NCBI RefSeq assembly: GCF_047462415.1
Contig: NZ_JANSJE010000020.1
Coordinates: 1-53,619 of the forward strand
Origin: Thermostichus sp047462415
GTDB lineage: Bacteria; Cyanobacteriota; Cyanobacteriia; Thermostichales; Thermostichaceae
Length of the DNA: 53,619 nt
Reading direction: 5' to 3'
The notes under the pieces were generated by a model. The model saw only the letters and a list, made by a program, of their open reading frames with translations. It had not been told where the DNA came from and did not search any database. Position numbers and translations under genes: made by a program. Numbering within the stretch: the stretch's first letter is position 1; every line of letters begins with the position of its first letter. Below, piece by piece: positions 45,601-53,590 of the stretch.

Positions 45601-46153
45601 CGATCTTGCGGTCGAAGGTGGCCACCCCCGCCAATTCGTCGAGGATCTGCCGCCGCTCCTTGGAGTTCATGGAGATGATGCTGGTAACATCCCCCTGCAA
45701 GACAACGTTGTAGCCGTTGGGGTAGATGTGCATCGCCTCCAGTTGCTCGTGCAGCTCGCTCAGGGTGCAGGGCACATCGTTGATGTAGAAGGTGCTGGTG
45801 TAGGGCAGGGAGTCGGGATCCTCCCCCTTGCCGGGGCTGACCCGCAGCCGACGGCTGACTTTCCATTCTCTGGGCTGGCCATCTTCTCCCGGCCCCAGAT
45901 CGAAGGTGACGGAAACGTGGGTCTCCACCCGCCGGTTGCTGTTGAGGCTGCCGGAATGCACCAGATCCGAAAGCCTCTCTGCCCGCATCCCCCGTGAGGA
46001 AGACAGCCCCAGCGCAAATAGGATCCCATCCAGGATGTTAGACTTGCCGGAGCCGTTGGGGCCGGAGATGACCGTAAAACCCGGCAACAGGGGCAGCGAA
46101 GTCGTGCTGCCAAACGACTTGAATCGGGTCAGCTCGATCCGCTTGATGTACAT
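42611..46153 (-). CDS. smc: Chromosome segregation ATPase SMC
   Basis: 1180 residues from ATG 46153; an upstream TTG in frame is not needed. Condensin core that holds and compacts the origin region. Walker A GPNGSGKS (31-38), a long coiled coil, the hinge (about 515-665, with GAISGG at its end), a second coiled coil rich in Gln and Leu, and the C-terminal ABC signature MSGGEKSLTALS followed by Walker B FYAFDEVDMFLD. Its length is typical. A GGGC/GGCG tandem array lies in the hinge coding region (44350-44371). It follows rnpA by 75 nt on the same strand. The partner genes scpA and scpB are not in this window. Confidence 0.97.
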   Translation of the reverse strand: MYIKRIELTRFKSFGSTTSLPLLPGFTVISGPNGSGKSNILDGILFALGLSSSRGMRAERLSDLVHSGSLNSNRRVETHVSVTFDLGPGEDGQPREWKVSRRLRVSPGKGEDPDSLPYTSTFYINDVPCTLSELHEQLEAMHIYPNGYNVVLQGDVTSIISMNSKERRQILDELAGVATFDRKIAQANAKLEGVREQIERFRLIEQEWQAQRERLLKESEKAQQYQQLRLQWQTLEQQQQVLLWRHLQAQVEATQAAIRQLLAAQEQATAQVQTLSEQLQQAEAALSELQSRIHALGEEEYLHLQAQIAAAEVQRQQLSQQIAAWQQEIEQAQRLQQERQTQQQHLQTELEHLQSQQEQLAQAQGSLQAQVQKARISLEQSREQLRALAQSAEAWVKQQRYLTRHLEEIRAEQEPLQQEQIRLQERQRQLERQSQETQAEIAQIETWLGSHLALTAELEQACRQSEAQVQALAQELAQLQSNLELDRATHERLAAEFHAKQRQLDKWETRRQVLQESQGSRATQAILSARLPGVLGLVAQLGQVDPQYQLALEIAAGNRLHFVVVEDDSVAVSAINLLKREKLGRATFLPLNKLPPARPPAPLNLNGLIDYAIRLVHFEERYRDVFGFVLGSTLVFQSLELARPYIGQHRMVTLEGELLETSGAISGGTSPQRQGIHFSAGEHSEGEALRARLADLEALLAALTPRLKAAQAREKQLAQTLLLARQDALQARQYLERHQADCQNQQARLQHLQGSLTQWQSESHQIQQRLHQIQLRWDPLQQRLADLTLKLSQLEGSPVNQHWQQLQQTVQQQESHLAELQHHLAHLERQQQENLSQQHLKQAQIQHHQERLQEGERRQAQLQEQIAQAQATLAQIQQHIAEQRQQMGQIEARLAHLRQERERQEFQLRAQQQQLQRLEWERYNALTQQQEKEAILAQLQTQLQAAAQALPHPLPPLPPHLTLDELQQQKRKIEEQLRSLEPVNMLAIAEYEQTQARLGDLSAKLATLHQERTELLLRIENFSTLRRQAFLDAFHAINSHFQTIFAQLSEGEGYLELENPEDPLAGGLTLVARPKGKPVRRLSAMSGGEKSLTALSFIFALQRFRPSSFYAFDEVDMFLDGANVEKLADMIWQQSRQAQFLVVSLRRPMLEKAERAIGVTQARGAYTQVIGLVNPTAHVG

Positions 46154-46228
46154 CCCACCCCATATCTGGTGCAACCAGCAGCAGATGATGGCACCAGGCT
46201 AGCACGGGTAGTGCAGCCTGCCCAGCCT

Positions 46229-46609
46229 CTAAGAAGGCCCAGGATCTGGGCTTGGATCGACGAGCAGATCGGCCTTTTGCAAAAGACGATGCACCTCTGC
46301 CTGTAGCTCTGGCCACTTGTAGGTGAGCAGGTTGGGCTTGGGGATGAGCAGCAACTGGTAGCCAGGCTTTAGGTTTGGACAGAGAGGCCGTATGGCCTCC
46401 CGCAGGCGACGCCGCAGCCGGTTCCGCCGTACCGCCGATTTGCTCACTTTTTTGCTAACTGCCAACCCCACCTGGCTGGGGATCCCTTCACACCCTGGGG
46501 GCATCGGCTGAAACAGAAGGGTCAAGCCCGCACCGGAACGACGCTGCCCCGCTTGGTAAAGCGCCTGGAAAGCTCGCCGATCCCGCAAGCGATAAGGAGC
46601 AGGCAGCAT
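46229..46609 (-). CDS. rnpA: Ribonuclease P protein component
   Basis: 126 residues from ATG 46609, at the conserved N-terminus LPAPYRLRDRRAF; the frame stays open upstream over rpmH and that part is not rnpA. It helps the RNase P RNA process tRNA 5' ends. The RNR signature appears as VSKKVSKSAVRRNRLRRRLRE in outline (about 60-80). The start is 59 nt after the rpmH stop, as in most bacteria. The C-terminal 30 residues vary. Confidence 0.93.
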   Translation of the reverse strand: MLPAPYRLRDRRAFQALYQAGQRRSGAGLTLLFQPMPPGCEGIPSQVGLAVSKKVSKSAVRRNRLRRRLREAIRPLCPNLKPGYQLLLIPKPNLLTYKWPELQAEVHRLLQKADLLVDPSPDPGPS

Positions 46610-46668
46610 GGTGGCGGATCCCACCCTGAATTCAACAAAGGGCCCTGCCCTTAAAGCCGGATCGCGCC

Positions 46669-46809
46669 TCAAGAAACAGCCAGGCGATAACGCCCCTTGG
46701 CCCGCCGCCGCCGCAAGACCTGCCGCCCGGTTGCTGTGCGCATTCTGGCCCGAAACCCAGAGACGCGAATGCGTCTGCGATTGGTGCCATGAAGGGTACG
46801 CTGAGTCAT
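46669..46809 (-). CDS. rpmH: Ribosomal protein L34
   Basis: 46 residues read directly from the minus strand: it starts MTQRTLHGTNRRRIRVSGF, continues with FRARM and GRQVLRRRRAKGR, and ends RLAVS. The Arg/Lys density, the GFRARM and R-x-R-A-K-G-R motifs and the length are those of L34. The usual bacterial start (KRTF/QRTL then a G-T/S-N-R/K-R motif) fits. It precedes rnpA and is divergent from dnaA, 240 nt away. Shorter than typical ORF cut-offs, so easily missed. Confidence 0.95.
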   Translation of the reverse strand: MTQRTLHGTNRRRIRVSGFRARMRTATGRQVLRRRRAKGRYRLAVS

Positions 46810-47049
46810 GGTGTAGACCCACTCATCATGTCAACAAGGCCTGCTGCGGCTGGTGAGGGGGAAGCCCAGTCCACTTGCAGACAATCAGCAAGGTGCCATT
46901 CTAGCAGGCTCGACGGAAAATTGCTAGATTGGCCGCCCCACGCCGAGCAGCTAAATTGGGAATCCCAAGTCCAAGTCGAGAGAGCAGAGGCACTGGGTTG
47001 GCGCCCCTGTTCTCTTTGGGCTTTGGCTGTGTCGTTCTGGGTGTGTGGT
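46810..47049. other. rpmH/dnaA divergent intergenic region, possible ancestral origin
   Basis: 240 nt between divergent rpmH and dnaA, the arrangement often associated with oriC. A -10-like TAGAAT for rpmH lies at 46898-46903 (minus strand). I find no cluster of DnaA boxes; the only near match is TGTGGATAT at 47049-47057 across the dnaA start (one mismatch to TGTGGATAA). It is not unusually AT-rich. Whether an origin is here is open. Confidence 0.3.
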
Positions 47050-48453
47050 GTGGATATCTCCCTAGATCAACTCTGGGACGAAGCTCTGGGGCATCTACAG
47101 GTGCAGCTCAGCCGTCCAACCTTTGAGGCTTGGATCAAGACGGCGCGGCCTGAGTCGTTGGTGGACAATCGCCTCACCATCTCGACTCCTAGCGAATGGG
47201 CGCGGGGCTGGCTGCAAAAGCACTACGCCTCCACCATCACTGAGGTGGTGCAGCGGGTGGCCGGGATCCCTTTACAGGTGGAGTTTTCGGTTTCCCCCTA
47301 CGCTTTGGTTGAGGAAGAAGCTCCTTCAACGGCTGTGGCCTCAACCTCCCGCGAGGCCGGCAGCTTACCTGCCCCCGCCACCCTAGGACTGGAAGTCGGC
47401 GGCAGCCTGCCGATGCGAGCGCCAGATCTCAACCCTAAGTATTCCTTCTCACGGTTTGTGGTCGGCCCCAACAACCGCATGGCTCATGCTGCGGCCTTGG
47501 CCGTAGCCGACAAGCCTGGGCGCGCCTATAACCCGCTGTTTCTCTGCGGCGGAGTAGGGCTAGGCAAAACCCACCTGATGCAGGCCATCGGCCACTACCA
47601 ACTGGAGGCCAATCCTCAGGCGAAGGTCTTTTACGTGTCCACCGAGCGCTTTACCAACGATTTAATCGATGCCATCCGGCGAGACAGCATGCAGTCTTTC
47701 CGGGAGCACTATCGAGATGTGGATATTTTATTGGTGGACGACATTCAATTTATCGAAGGCAAAGAGTACACCCAAGAGGAGTTTTTCCACACCTTTAATA
47801 CGCTGCACGAATCGGGCAAACAGATCGTGCTGGCCGCCGACCGATCCCCTCACCTGATCCCTCGTCTGCAGGAGCGGCTCTGTTCTCGGTTTTCGATGGG
47901 CTTGATTGCAGAAATTCAATCGCCGGATATCGAGACCCGCATGGCCATCCTTAAGAAAAAAGCCGAGTACGAGGGGATGAATCTACCAGCTGAGGTGATC
48001 GAATACATTGCCACCACCTACACCAGCAACATTCGCGAGCTGGAAGGCGCCCTCATCCGCGCCGTCGCCTACGTCTCCATTTCTGGCCTGCCGATGAGCG
48101 TGGAGACCATTCAACCCATCCTCAATCCACCCAGCGAGCCGAAAGAGATCACCGCCGATATGATTATCGAAGTCATCTGTGAAGAATTCGGTGTTGACCG
48201 GGAGAGCTTATTGGGATCCTCCCGCAAGCGCGACATCAGCCAAGCGCGGCAAATTGCTATGTTCCTGATGCGCCACTACACCCATCTCAGCTTGCCCAAA
48301 ATTGGCGATTATTTTGGCGGGAAAGACCACACCACCGTTCTCTATAGCTGTGAAAAAGTTCGCCAGTTGCAGCGAGAGAATCTACAATTTGAGCGGCAAC
48401 TGCAAAAGTTGGCCGAGCGCCTGCGGGTTGTTGCCCACAGCCGAAAGAGCTAG
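47050..48453 (+). CDS. dnaA: Chromosomal replication initiator DnaA
   Basis: 467 residues from GTG 47050 (VDISLDQLWDEAL); the frame is open far upstream through rpmH but without a domain there. Domain I (about 1-85), a short variable linker (about 86-130), then the AAA+ domain III with KYSFSRFVVGPNN, Walker A GGVGLGKTH (167-175), Walker B LLVDDIQF and sensor motifs. Domain IV has the DnaA signature GGKDHTTVLYSCEKV (about 420-434). It initiates replication, though some cyanobacteria do not need it. It is complete and divergent from rpmH. Confidence 0.95.
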   Translation: MDISLDQLWDEALGHLQVQLSRPTFEAWIKTARPESLVDNRLTISTPSEWARGWLQKHYASTITEVVQRVAGIPLQVEFSVSPYALVEEEAPSTAVASTSREAGSLPAPATLGLEVGGSLPMRAPDLNPKYSFSRFVVGPNNRMAHAAALAVADKPGRAYNPLFLCGGVGLGKTHLMQAIGHYQLEANPQAKVFYVSTERFTNDLIDAIRRDSMQSFREHYRDVDILLVDDIQFIEGKEYTQEEFFHTFNTLHESGKQIVLAADRSPHLIPRLQERLCSRFSMGLIAEIQSPDIETRMAILKKKAEYEGMNLPAEVIEYIATTYTSNIRELEGALIRAVAYVSISGLPMSVETIQPILNPPSEPKEITADMIIEVICEEFGVDRESLLGSSRKRDISQARQIAMFLMRHYTHLSLPKIGDYFGGKDHTTVLYSCEKVRQLQRENLQFERQLQKLAERLRVVAHSRKS

Positions 48454-48554
48454 GTTTTCCGTTGTCATTGAGCCGCCCCCGGTTCTCCGCTGTCCCGTTT
48501 TCTGTGGAGGATCCCTCTCGAAGCAGCTAGAGTTAAAAACGGGATAGGCGAGGG

Positions 48555-49274
48555 TTGCAGTTGGTGGAGCGATCTGGCAAAGGGCTTTGCTTGGGTCTGT
48601 TGCTCCTCGGGGCCGAGCTGACGCCAGGGTGGCCAGTTTGGGCCAATTCGACGCAAGCAAGTCTTCCAGATCCTATGCCGGCCCCGCTCTCAGCCGCTTT
48701 GGATTTGGGGCTGGAGGGCCAAGTTCTGGAAAATAGCCCGGTGCTGCGCCGCTGGCTGCAAAATCCACCCAATCTCCTGGAAGAAATCCGCAATACCCCC
48801 GTCCTGCCCACCCGCCTGCAGGCCGGTTTCGAGTCCTCCTCTCACTGGCGAATCAGCCTGCAGGACTTGCGCCTGGCCGATCGCCTCACCCTCAGCGGTG
48901 ACTATCGCCAATCTTCCGAACATCCAGAAGTGCGCCAGTACGGGTCGGAGATGCGCTACTTTCTGGCCCCTATGGGATCCCCTTTCAATCTGGCACCACA
49001 ACTGGGCTATCGAGCCTTGGAACAGAAAAACCGCAGCCTCAGCGGCGTTAGCTATGGGGCTTTTGCCGTTTTGGCCCTGGCGCCCGGAGCGGCAGACTTG
49101 ACCGGCAGCTACAGTTGGGTTGCCCCTCAGGAAGAAGGACAAGCCACCCTGGCGGAGATCACCGCTGCCTACGCCATCAGCCCTTCCTTTCGCCTTTCTG
49201 CTCGCTATAGCTTGCGCAACTCGACCTTGGCACAGGAATCCAGCTTTGGCTTTGGCCTGGAGTGGATCCCTTAG
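48555..49274 (+). CDS. Predicted secreted outer-membrane beta-barrel-like protein
   Basis: 239 residues. The start is a TTG (48555); a GTG at 48564 is possible. A hydrophobic signal peptide (LCLGLLLLGAEL) is followed by a region with no motif. From about residue 90 the sequence alternates polar and hydrophobic residues in strands (RISLQDLRLADRLTLSGDY, YGAFAVLALAPG, FRLSARYSLRN) and ends in an aromatic/Pro tail (FGFGLEWIP). This pattern suits a small outer-membrane barrel with a terminal aromatic signature. No family recognised. It follows dnaA by 101 nt. Confidence 0.65.
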   Translation: MQLVERSGKGLCLGLLLLGAELTPGWPVWANSTQASLPDPMPAPLSAALDLGLEGQVLENSPVLRRWLQNPPNLLEEIRNTPVLPTRLQAGFESSSHWRISLQDLRLADRLTLSGDYRQSSEHPEVRQYGSEMRYFLAPMGSPFNLAPQLGYRALEQKNRSLSGVSYGAFAVLALAPGAADLTGSYSWVAPQEEGQATLAEITAAYAISPSFRLSARYSLRNSTLAQESSFGFGLEWIP

Positions 49275-49318
49275 TCGCCAGACCCGCTTTGGGCCCTCGG
49301 CGTCCTCCCCCCCAGTCC

Positions 49319-49471
49319 CAAGCATTGGAAGAGGGATTGGGGCCAAGGAACAGGCAGCGCAGAGCACGAGAAACGTCCTGAGCAGCTTCAAATAAAAACA
49401 CCGCCTGGAGTCAGGATCCCTGACAGTGTTGACAAGGATCGGCAGCGATCAGCAACAAGCAAGCATTGGAA
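49319..49471. repeat. Direct repeat CAAGCATTGGAA (two copies)
   Basis: The 12-mer occurs at 49319-49330 and 49460-49471, enclosing 129 nt that hold a terminator-like hairpin. It may be chance or the scar of a small insertion. Confidence 0.3.
49391..49430 (-). terminator. Terminator-like hairpin for the minus-strand BOF gene
   Basis: On the minus strand, AACAC and GTGTT arms enclose a GTCAGG-GAT-CCTGAC stem (49410-49424) and are followed by TTTATTT. It lies about 60 nt beyond the stop of the BOF-like gene. Confidence 0.5.
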
Positions 49472-49491
49472 AAGGTTTAAAACCTGGAGCC

Positions 49492-49862
49492 CTATCTGGG
49501 ATCGCGGGAACCTCCCGCCCAGGGTGGTGGGCCGCTTGCCGGACGAATCTCGATGACCTCACCGTTCTCGCGGGTGATCCGGTAAGCGTCGAAGTCTTCA
49601 TCGTCGTACTTCCCCAGCACCGTAACCCGCTCGCCGGGCACCAGTTGGATCTGGCGGTACCAGCTTGGGCCGGCGTCAACAAGCAGTTGGCCCGTTCCAT
49701 CGTCCAAAATAAACTTGTTGCCGAAAACGCTCGTGATCCGACCGGCAACCAAAACCCCGGTATAACGCTGGAGCTCACGAATAAGAACCTGAGCTTGCAC
49801 AGGAGAACCCCCACCGCTAGTGCTAGAAAAGTCAGAGCAACATATCCAGGCGCAACCCTCAT
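49492..49862 (-). pseudogene. Secreted OB-fold (BOF-like) protein with a one-base frameshift
   Basis: The downstream frame (to stop 49492) encodes an OB-fold segment of BOF/YgiW type: GRITSVFGNKFILDDGTG, then VPGERVTVLGKYDD. Its own upstream sequence is not signal-like. In another frame, ATG 49862 starts MRVAPGYVALTFLALAVG, a good signal peptide. If the C5 tract at 49808-49812 (G5 on the coding strand) had six bases, the frames would join to give LALAVGGSPVQAQ, an ordinary signal cleavage site. So either the gene is broken, switches by slippage, or the sequence has an error. BOF proteins are small periplasmic proteins linked to stress; the function is not known here. Confidence 0.7.
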
Positions 49863-50064
49863 ACAAAGAACCCCGACATTGTTAAAAACTGCCTCGGGTC
49901 TAACAATCCAAGAAGAACACGTCAACAAGCTTAAACGCAAATCAAAGATACCTTAACCCTAAATCGCGTCTTTGCTTCCCTAGGGCTCTCTTAACATTTT
50001 CGGGGATTTTGCAAGAGCTAAACTTCCTGTCCCAAACTTTTTTGCAAGCACGCTCCTACGGCGT

Positions 50065-50925
50065 TTAGTCAGCGGCTCCCCTCTCCGGTTCGGGAAGAGC
50101 TTTTCTGTCAATGCGGCGCATCGTCAGGGTGGCAATTTCTCTTCCTAAAGTCTCAGCTTTCTCTTCTATGTAGGATGTAAACAACGTGATCTCACCCGCC
50201 GTTCTAGTTTGAAGTTTGAGCTCGTAGAGCTTATACCCATCACTATCGACTTTTTCTATGAGGCTAATACTTTTGACATCCTCGAAGTCAACAAAAGTTT
50301 TTCTATTAGACAGCAAATTAATCTGGGTAACTATAACTTTTCTAAGCTGACCATTAATATCAACAGACTCATAGTTTATTATTAAAAATAACATAAAAAG
50401 AGGAATTAGACTAATGGATGAAAAGATAATGGCTGCAGAGAATGCATCCATAGATTTTGACGGAAGATCATGGTGGACAACGTTTAAACTTCCCTGGCCT
50501 TCGCCTAAGAACTGATTGATTTGCTCACTGGCCCATTGGGCGCGATTATTGCTATCGACCTCCACTCTATCCAAAATCCTTCCACTTGTGAACAGAATTA
50601 GGTAGTAGCTATAAGTATAAGACTTATCTCCCTCATCATCTATAAACTCTTCAACTTCGGTTTGATGTTCAGCTCCTGTAATTTCCGAGTAGATTTTGTT
50701 AGAAGGAGGAAAAATCCTAAGCTTGGGGATGGTTGTAAATTGACAATCCGCCATCCTAAATCCCCTCTTTACACAAGATATCTCTAGGCTATCTACACTA
50801 GCAGCCTGAAGAGTGGCAAATGAGAGGAAAGCAGATGCAACAAATATAAGTATAAAAAGCGAAAACCAGTCATTCTGCGAGCGTAATATTAGCCGATCCC
50901 TCTTTCTAACAATAGTGCTGGCCAT
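50065..50925 (-). CDS. AT-richer membrane protein of unknown function
   Basis: 286 residues, ATG at 50925. A first membrane helix (about 20-42) is followed by an extracytoplasmic domain with KSYTYSYYLILF (about 101-112), a second helix (about 162-185) and a C-terminal soluble region (about 186-286) of beta/alpha type. Codons favour A/T at the third position, unlike neighbours, and no GGATCC occurs in or near it. Both suggest acquisition by transfer. No homologue comes to mind, and no mobility gene is in reach. Confidence 0.7.
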   Translation of the reverse strand: MASTIVRKRDRLILRSQNDWFSLFILIFVASAFLSFATLQAASVDSLEISCVKRGFRMADCQFTTIPKLRIFPPSNKIYSEITGAEHQTEVEEFIDDEGDKSYTYSYYLILFTSGRILDRVEVDSNNRAQWASEQINQFLGEGQGSLNVVHHDLPSKSMDAFSAAIIFSSISLIPLFMLFLIINYESVDINGQLRKVIVTQINLLSNRKTFVDFEDVKSISLIEKVDSDGYKLYELKLQTRTAGEITLFTSYIEEKAETLGREIATLTMRRIDRKALPEPERGAAD

Positions 50926-51202
50926 CTTGGGCTACCCTAAACTTAGTTATAAACTAGCTCAGTTTTTTCTATTAGTGGTTAAGGACAGTTTAAGCTCCGA
51001 ATTAAGTATCGAAAATGTTAAAGGCCTCAGCAGGTACCGGCAAAACGACCATCGAGTGGAGAAGACGAGATGAAAAGATGAAAAAACGAAGCGGGAACCG
51101 CCCAGGGCCCGTGGACGCGGATCCCAAGACTGCCTAAGATGAGTGAGGCATGTAAAGAAAACGCCACATTTCCCCCGTCGGCCCCCAGAACCGAGGAACC
51201 CC
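50926..51202. other. 277-nt intergenic region, AT-rich then GC-rich
   Basis: The left half keeps the low-GC composition of the preceding gene. GC-rich sequence and a GGATCC (51119-51124) return just before the ABC-F gene. The region has a purine-rich run (GAAGACGAGATGAAAAGATG). I see no gene here. Confidence 0.4.
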
Positions 51203-52921
51203 ATGCTGCGACTGGAACACATCAGCAAGATCTACCCCACCGGCGAGGTGCTCAAGGACGTGACCTGGGAGGTCAAGCCCGGGGATCGCATCGGCTTGGT
51301 GGGCGTGAATGGGGCTGGCAAAACCACCCAGCTCAAGATCATTTGTGGGCAAGAAGACCCGACCAGCGGCGAGGTGATCCGCCCTGCCAACCTGCGCATC
51401 GTCTATCTCAGCCAGGAGTTTGAGGTGGATCCCGCCCGAACGGTGCGAGAGGAGCTGTGGACGGTCTTTCGGGAAGAAAGCCGCATCCAGTCGGAGATGG
51501 CCCAGGTCACCGGGCAGATGGAACAGGCGGATCCCGACACCTTAGAGTCCCTTCTGCGCCGTCTGGATCGCCTGCAGCGGCAATTTGAGAGCCTACACGG
51601 CTATGAACTGGCGGCCCGCATCGACAAAATCTTGCCGGAAATGGGATTTGAGCCGCAGGATGGGGATCGCCTGGTGAGCGCCTTCAGCGGCGGCTGGCAG
51701 ATGCGCATCGCCTTGGGCAAGATTCTGCTACAGGAGCCGGATTTGCTGTTGCTGGACGAGCCCACCAACCACCTGGATTTGGAGACCATCGAGTGGCTGG
51801 AAAACTACCTCAAGAGCTTGACGATCCCTATGGTGATCGTCTCCCACGACCGCGAGTTTTTGGATCGACTTTGTACCCAAATTGTGGAGACAGAGCGAGG
51901 TGTTTCCAGAACCTACCTAGGCAATTATTCTCAATATCTGGCACAAAAAGCTGAGCAACGAGAAGCGCAACAGTCGGCTTACGAGCGACAACAAAAAGAG
52001 ATCGAAAAGCAACAGGCCTTCATCGATCGCTTTCGGGCCAGCGCCACCCGCAGCACCCAGGCCAAGAGCCGCGAAAAACAACTAGAAAAAATCGCGCGCG
52101 TGGAAGCGCCGGTTGGCGATGTGCGCACCCTTAGGTTTCGCTTCCCTCCTGCCCCCCGCAGTGGCCGCGAGGTGGTGAAGATCGAAAACCTAACCCACAT
52201 TTATGGCGACAAAATTCTATTTTTGGGCGCAGAACTGCTGATCGAACGCGGGGATCGCGTCGCCTTTTTAGGACCCAATGGGGCGGGAAAATCGACGCTG
52301 CTCCGCCTTATCACCGGCCTGGAGCAGCCGACCGAGGGATCCGCAAAATTGGGGCCCCACAATGTTATTCCTGCCTACTTTGAGCAAAATCAGGCAGAGG
52401 CTTTGGATCTGAACAAAACCGTGATCGATACAATTCATGACGAAGTCCCCGACTGGAACAATGAGGAAGTGCGCACGCTGCTGGGGCGCTTTCTCTTCAG
52501 CGGCGACGCTGTTTTTAAGAAAGTAGCAGCTTTGAGTGGGGGAGAAAAAGCCCGCTTGGCCCTGGCAAAAATGCTGCTGCAACCGGCCAATGTGTTGATC
52601 CTGGATGAGCCCACCAACCACCTGGATATTCCAGCCAAGGAGATGTTGGAAGAGGCTCTACAGCATTACGACGGCACGGCAATTCTGGTCTCTCATGATC
52701 GCTACTTTATCTCAAAAGTGGCCAATAAAATTGTCGAGATCCGCAACGGCGAGTTGGTAGCCTACCAGGGCGATTACCACTACTACTTGGAGAAGATTGC
52801 CGAAGAGAAAGAGAGAGCTCGACAAGAGCGGATTGCTGCTGAAAAAGCAGCCAAAGCTGCTGAAAAACGAGCCAAAGAGCGAGAAAAACAAAAAGCCAAA
52901 AAAGCAGCTGGCAAAGCTTAA
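51203..52921 (+). CDS. ABC-F family ATPase (Uup/EttA-like)
   Basis: 572 residues from ATG 51203 with GAGGAA 5 nt upstream; earlier in-frame starts add a low-complexity leader. Two fused ABC domains with no membrane part: Walker A GVNGAGKT (34-41) and GPNGAGKS (about 360), signatures SGGWQMRI and LSGGEKARLAL, and Walker B LLLLDEPTNHLD and VLILDEPTNHLD. A charged linker joins them. The last 50 residues are Lys/Glu/Ala-rich coiled coil. Such proteins act on the ribosome or in DNA-element precise excision; which applies here is unclear. The stop is followed at once by the Shine-Dalgarno of ribE. Confidence 0.93.
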   Translation: MLRLEHISKIYPTGEVLKDVTWEVKPGDRIGLVGVNGAGKTTQLKIICGQEDPTSGEVIRPANLRIVYLSQEFEVDPARTVREELWTVFREESRIQSEMAQVTGQMEQADPDTLESLLRRLDRLQRQFESLHGYELAARIDKILPEMGFEPQDGDRLVSAFSGGWQMRIALGKILLQEPDLLLLDEPTNHLDLETIEWLENYLKSLTIPMVIVSHDREFLDRLCTQIVETERGVSRTYLGNYSQYLAQKAEQREAQQSAYERQQKEIEKQQAFIDRFRASATRSTQAKSREKQLEKIARVEAPVGDVRTLRFRFPPAPRSGREVVKIENLTHIYGDKILFLGAELLIERGDRVAFLGPNGAGKSTLLRLITGLEQPTEGSAKLGPHNVIPAYFEQNQAEALDLNKTVIDTIHDEVPDWNNEEVRTLLGRFLFSGDAVFKKVAALSGGEKARLALAKMLLQPANVLILDEPTNHLDIPAKEMLEEALQHYDGTAILVSHDRYFISKVANKIVEIRNGELVAYQGDYHYYLEKIAEEKERARQERIAAEKAAKAAEKRAKEREKQKAKKAAGKA

Positions 52922-52934
52922 GGAGGGCAGAGTC

Positions 52935-53570
52935 ATGTTCACAGGTTTGGTGCGCAGTCTCGGCACAGCCCAGTTGATCAGTTCTTCACAGCTACGGGTT
53001 ACCTGCCCAGAGCTACAGCCGCAGTTGGCCTACGGCGATAGCGTGGCGGTAGACGGCCTCTGCCTGACGGTGGTGGAGATTCTGCCCGATGGCTTTTTGG
53101 CCGATGTCTCGCCGGAAACGCTGCGCCGCTCGGTTTGGGGCCAGGGATCCCGCCCGCGCACGGTTAACCTCGAACCTTCCCTGCGCGTGGGAGACAAGCT
53201 GGGGGGACATTTCGTCAGCGGCCATATCGATGGAGTGGGACAACTGTGGGATCAGGTCGCCAGTGGCAACGCCTGGGAGCTGAGCTTCAAAGTTCCTGCG
53301 GAGATTGGGCGCTACATCGTGCCCAAAGGCAGCGTGGCGGTGAACGGCGTGAGCCTGACCATTGCCGAGGCGCGCCAGGGGGGCTGCTGGTTTAAGGTGG
53401 CGGTGATCCCGCAGACCTACCGCGAGACCAACCTCTCCCTGCTGCAGGTGGGGGATCCGGTGAACGTGGAGGCGGACATGCTGGGCAAGTATGTGGAAAA
53501 ATTGTTGGGCCTGGCTCCGCCGGAGAGCGGCATTTCTCTGGAGTTTCTGGCCGAGCACGGCTACGTTTAA
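52935..53570 (+). CDS. ribE: Riboflavin synthase, alpha subunit
   Basis: 211 residues from ATG 52935. It converts two 6,7-dimethyl-8-ribityllumazines to riboflavin and an aminopyrimidine. The diagnostic N-terminus MFTGLV and two homologous lumazine-binding halves are present (GDSVAVDGLCLTV with GGHFVSGHIDGVG, then PKGSVAVNGVSLTI with VNVEADMLGKYVEKLL). AAGGAGGG overlaps the ABC-F stop (52920-52927), so the two are translationally close. The length is normal. Confidence 0.95.
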   Translation: MFTGLVRSLGTAQLISSSQLRVTCPELQPQLAYGDSVAVDGLCLTVVEILPDGFLADVSPETLRRSVWGQGSRPRTVNLEPSLRVGDKLGGHFVSGHIDGVGQLWDQVASGNAWELSFKVPAEIGRYIVPKGSVAVNGVSLTIAEARQGGCWFKVAVIPQTYRETNLSLLQVGDPVNVEADMLGKYVEKLLGLAPPESGISLEFLAEHGYV

Positions 53571-53590
53571 CGTAAGGTGCGGAATTCCCC

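Noticed and set aside
44471..45997. 508-codon plus-strand open frame antisense to smc
   Set aside because: The minus-strand smc has all family motifs here; the antisense frame is Leu/Gln-rich, as expected from reverse-reading coiled-coil codons in GC-rich DNA.
46810..47049. Origin of replication with DnaA boxes
   Set aside because: Only one near-match to a DnaA box was found by eye, so I list the region as a possibility and not as an origin.
50065..50925. Toxin or phage-defence gene in the AT-rich segment
   Set aside because: The two-helix membrane protein has no nuclease, kinase or TIR motif that I can see, so foreign origin is supported but defence is not.
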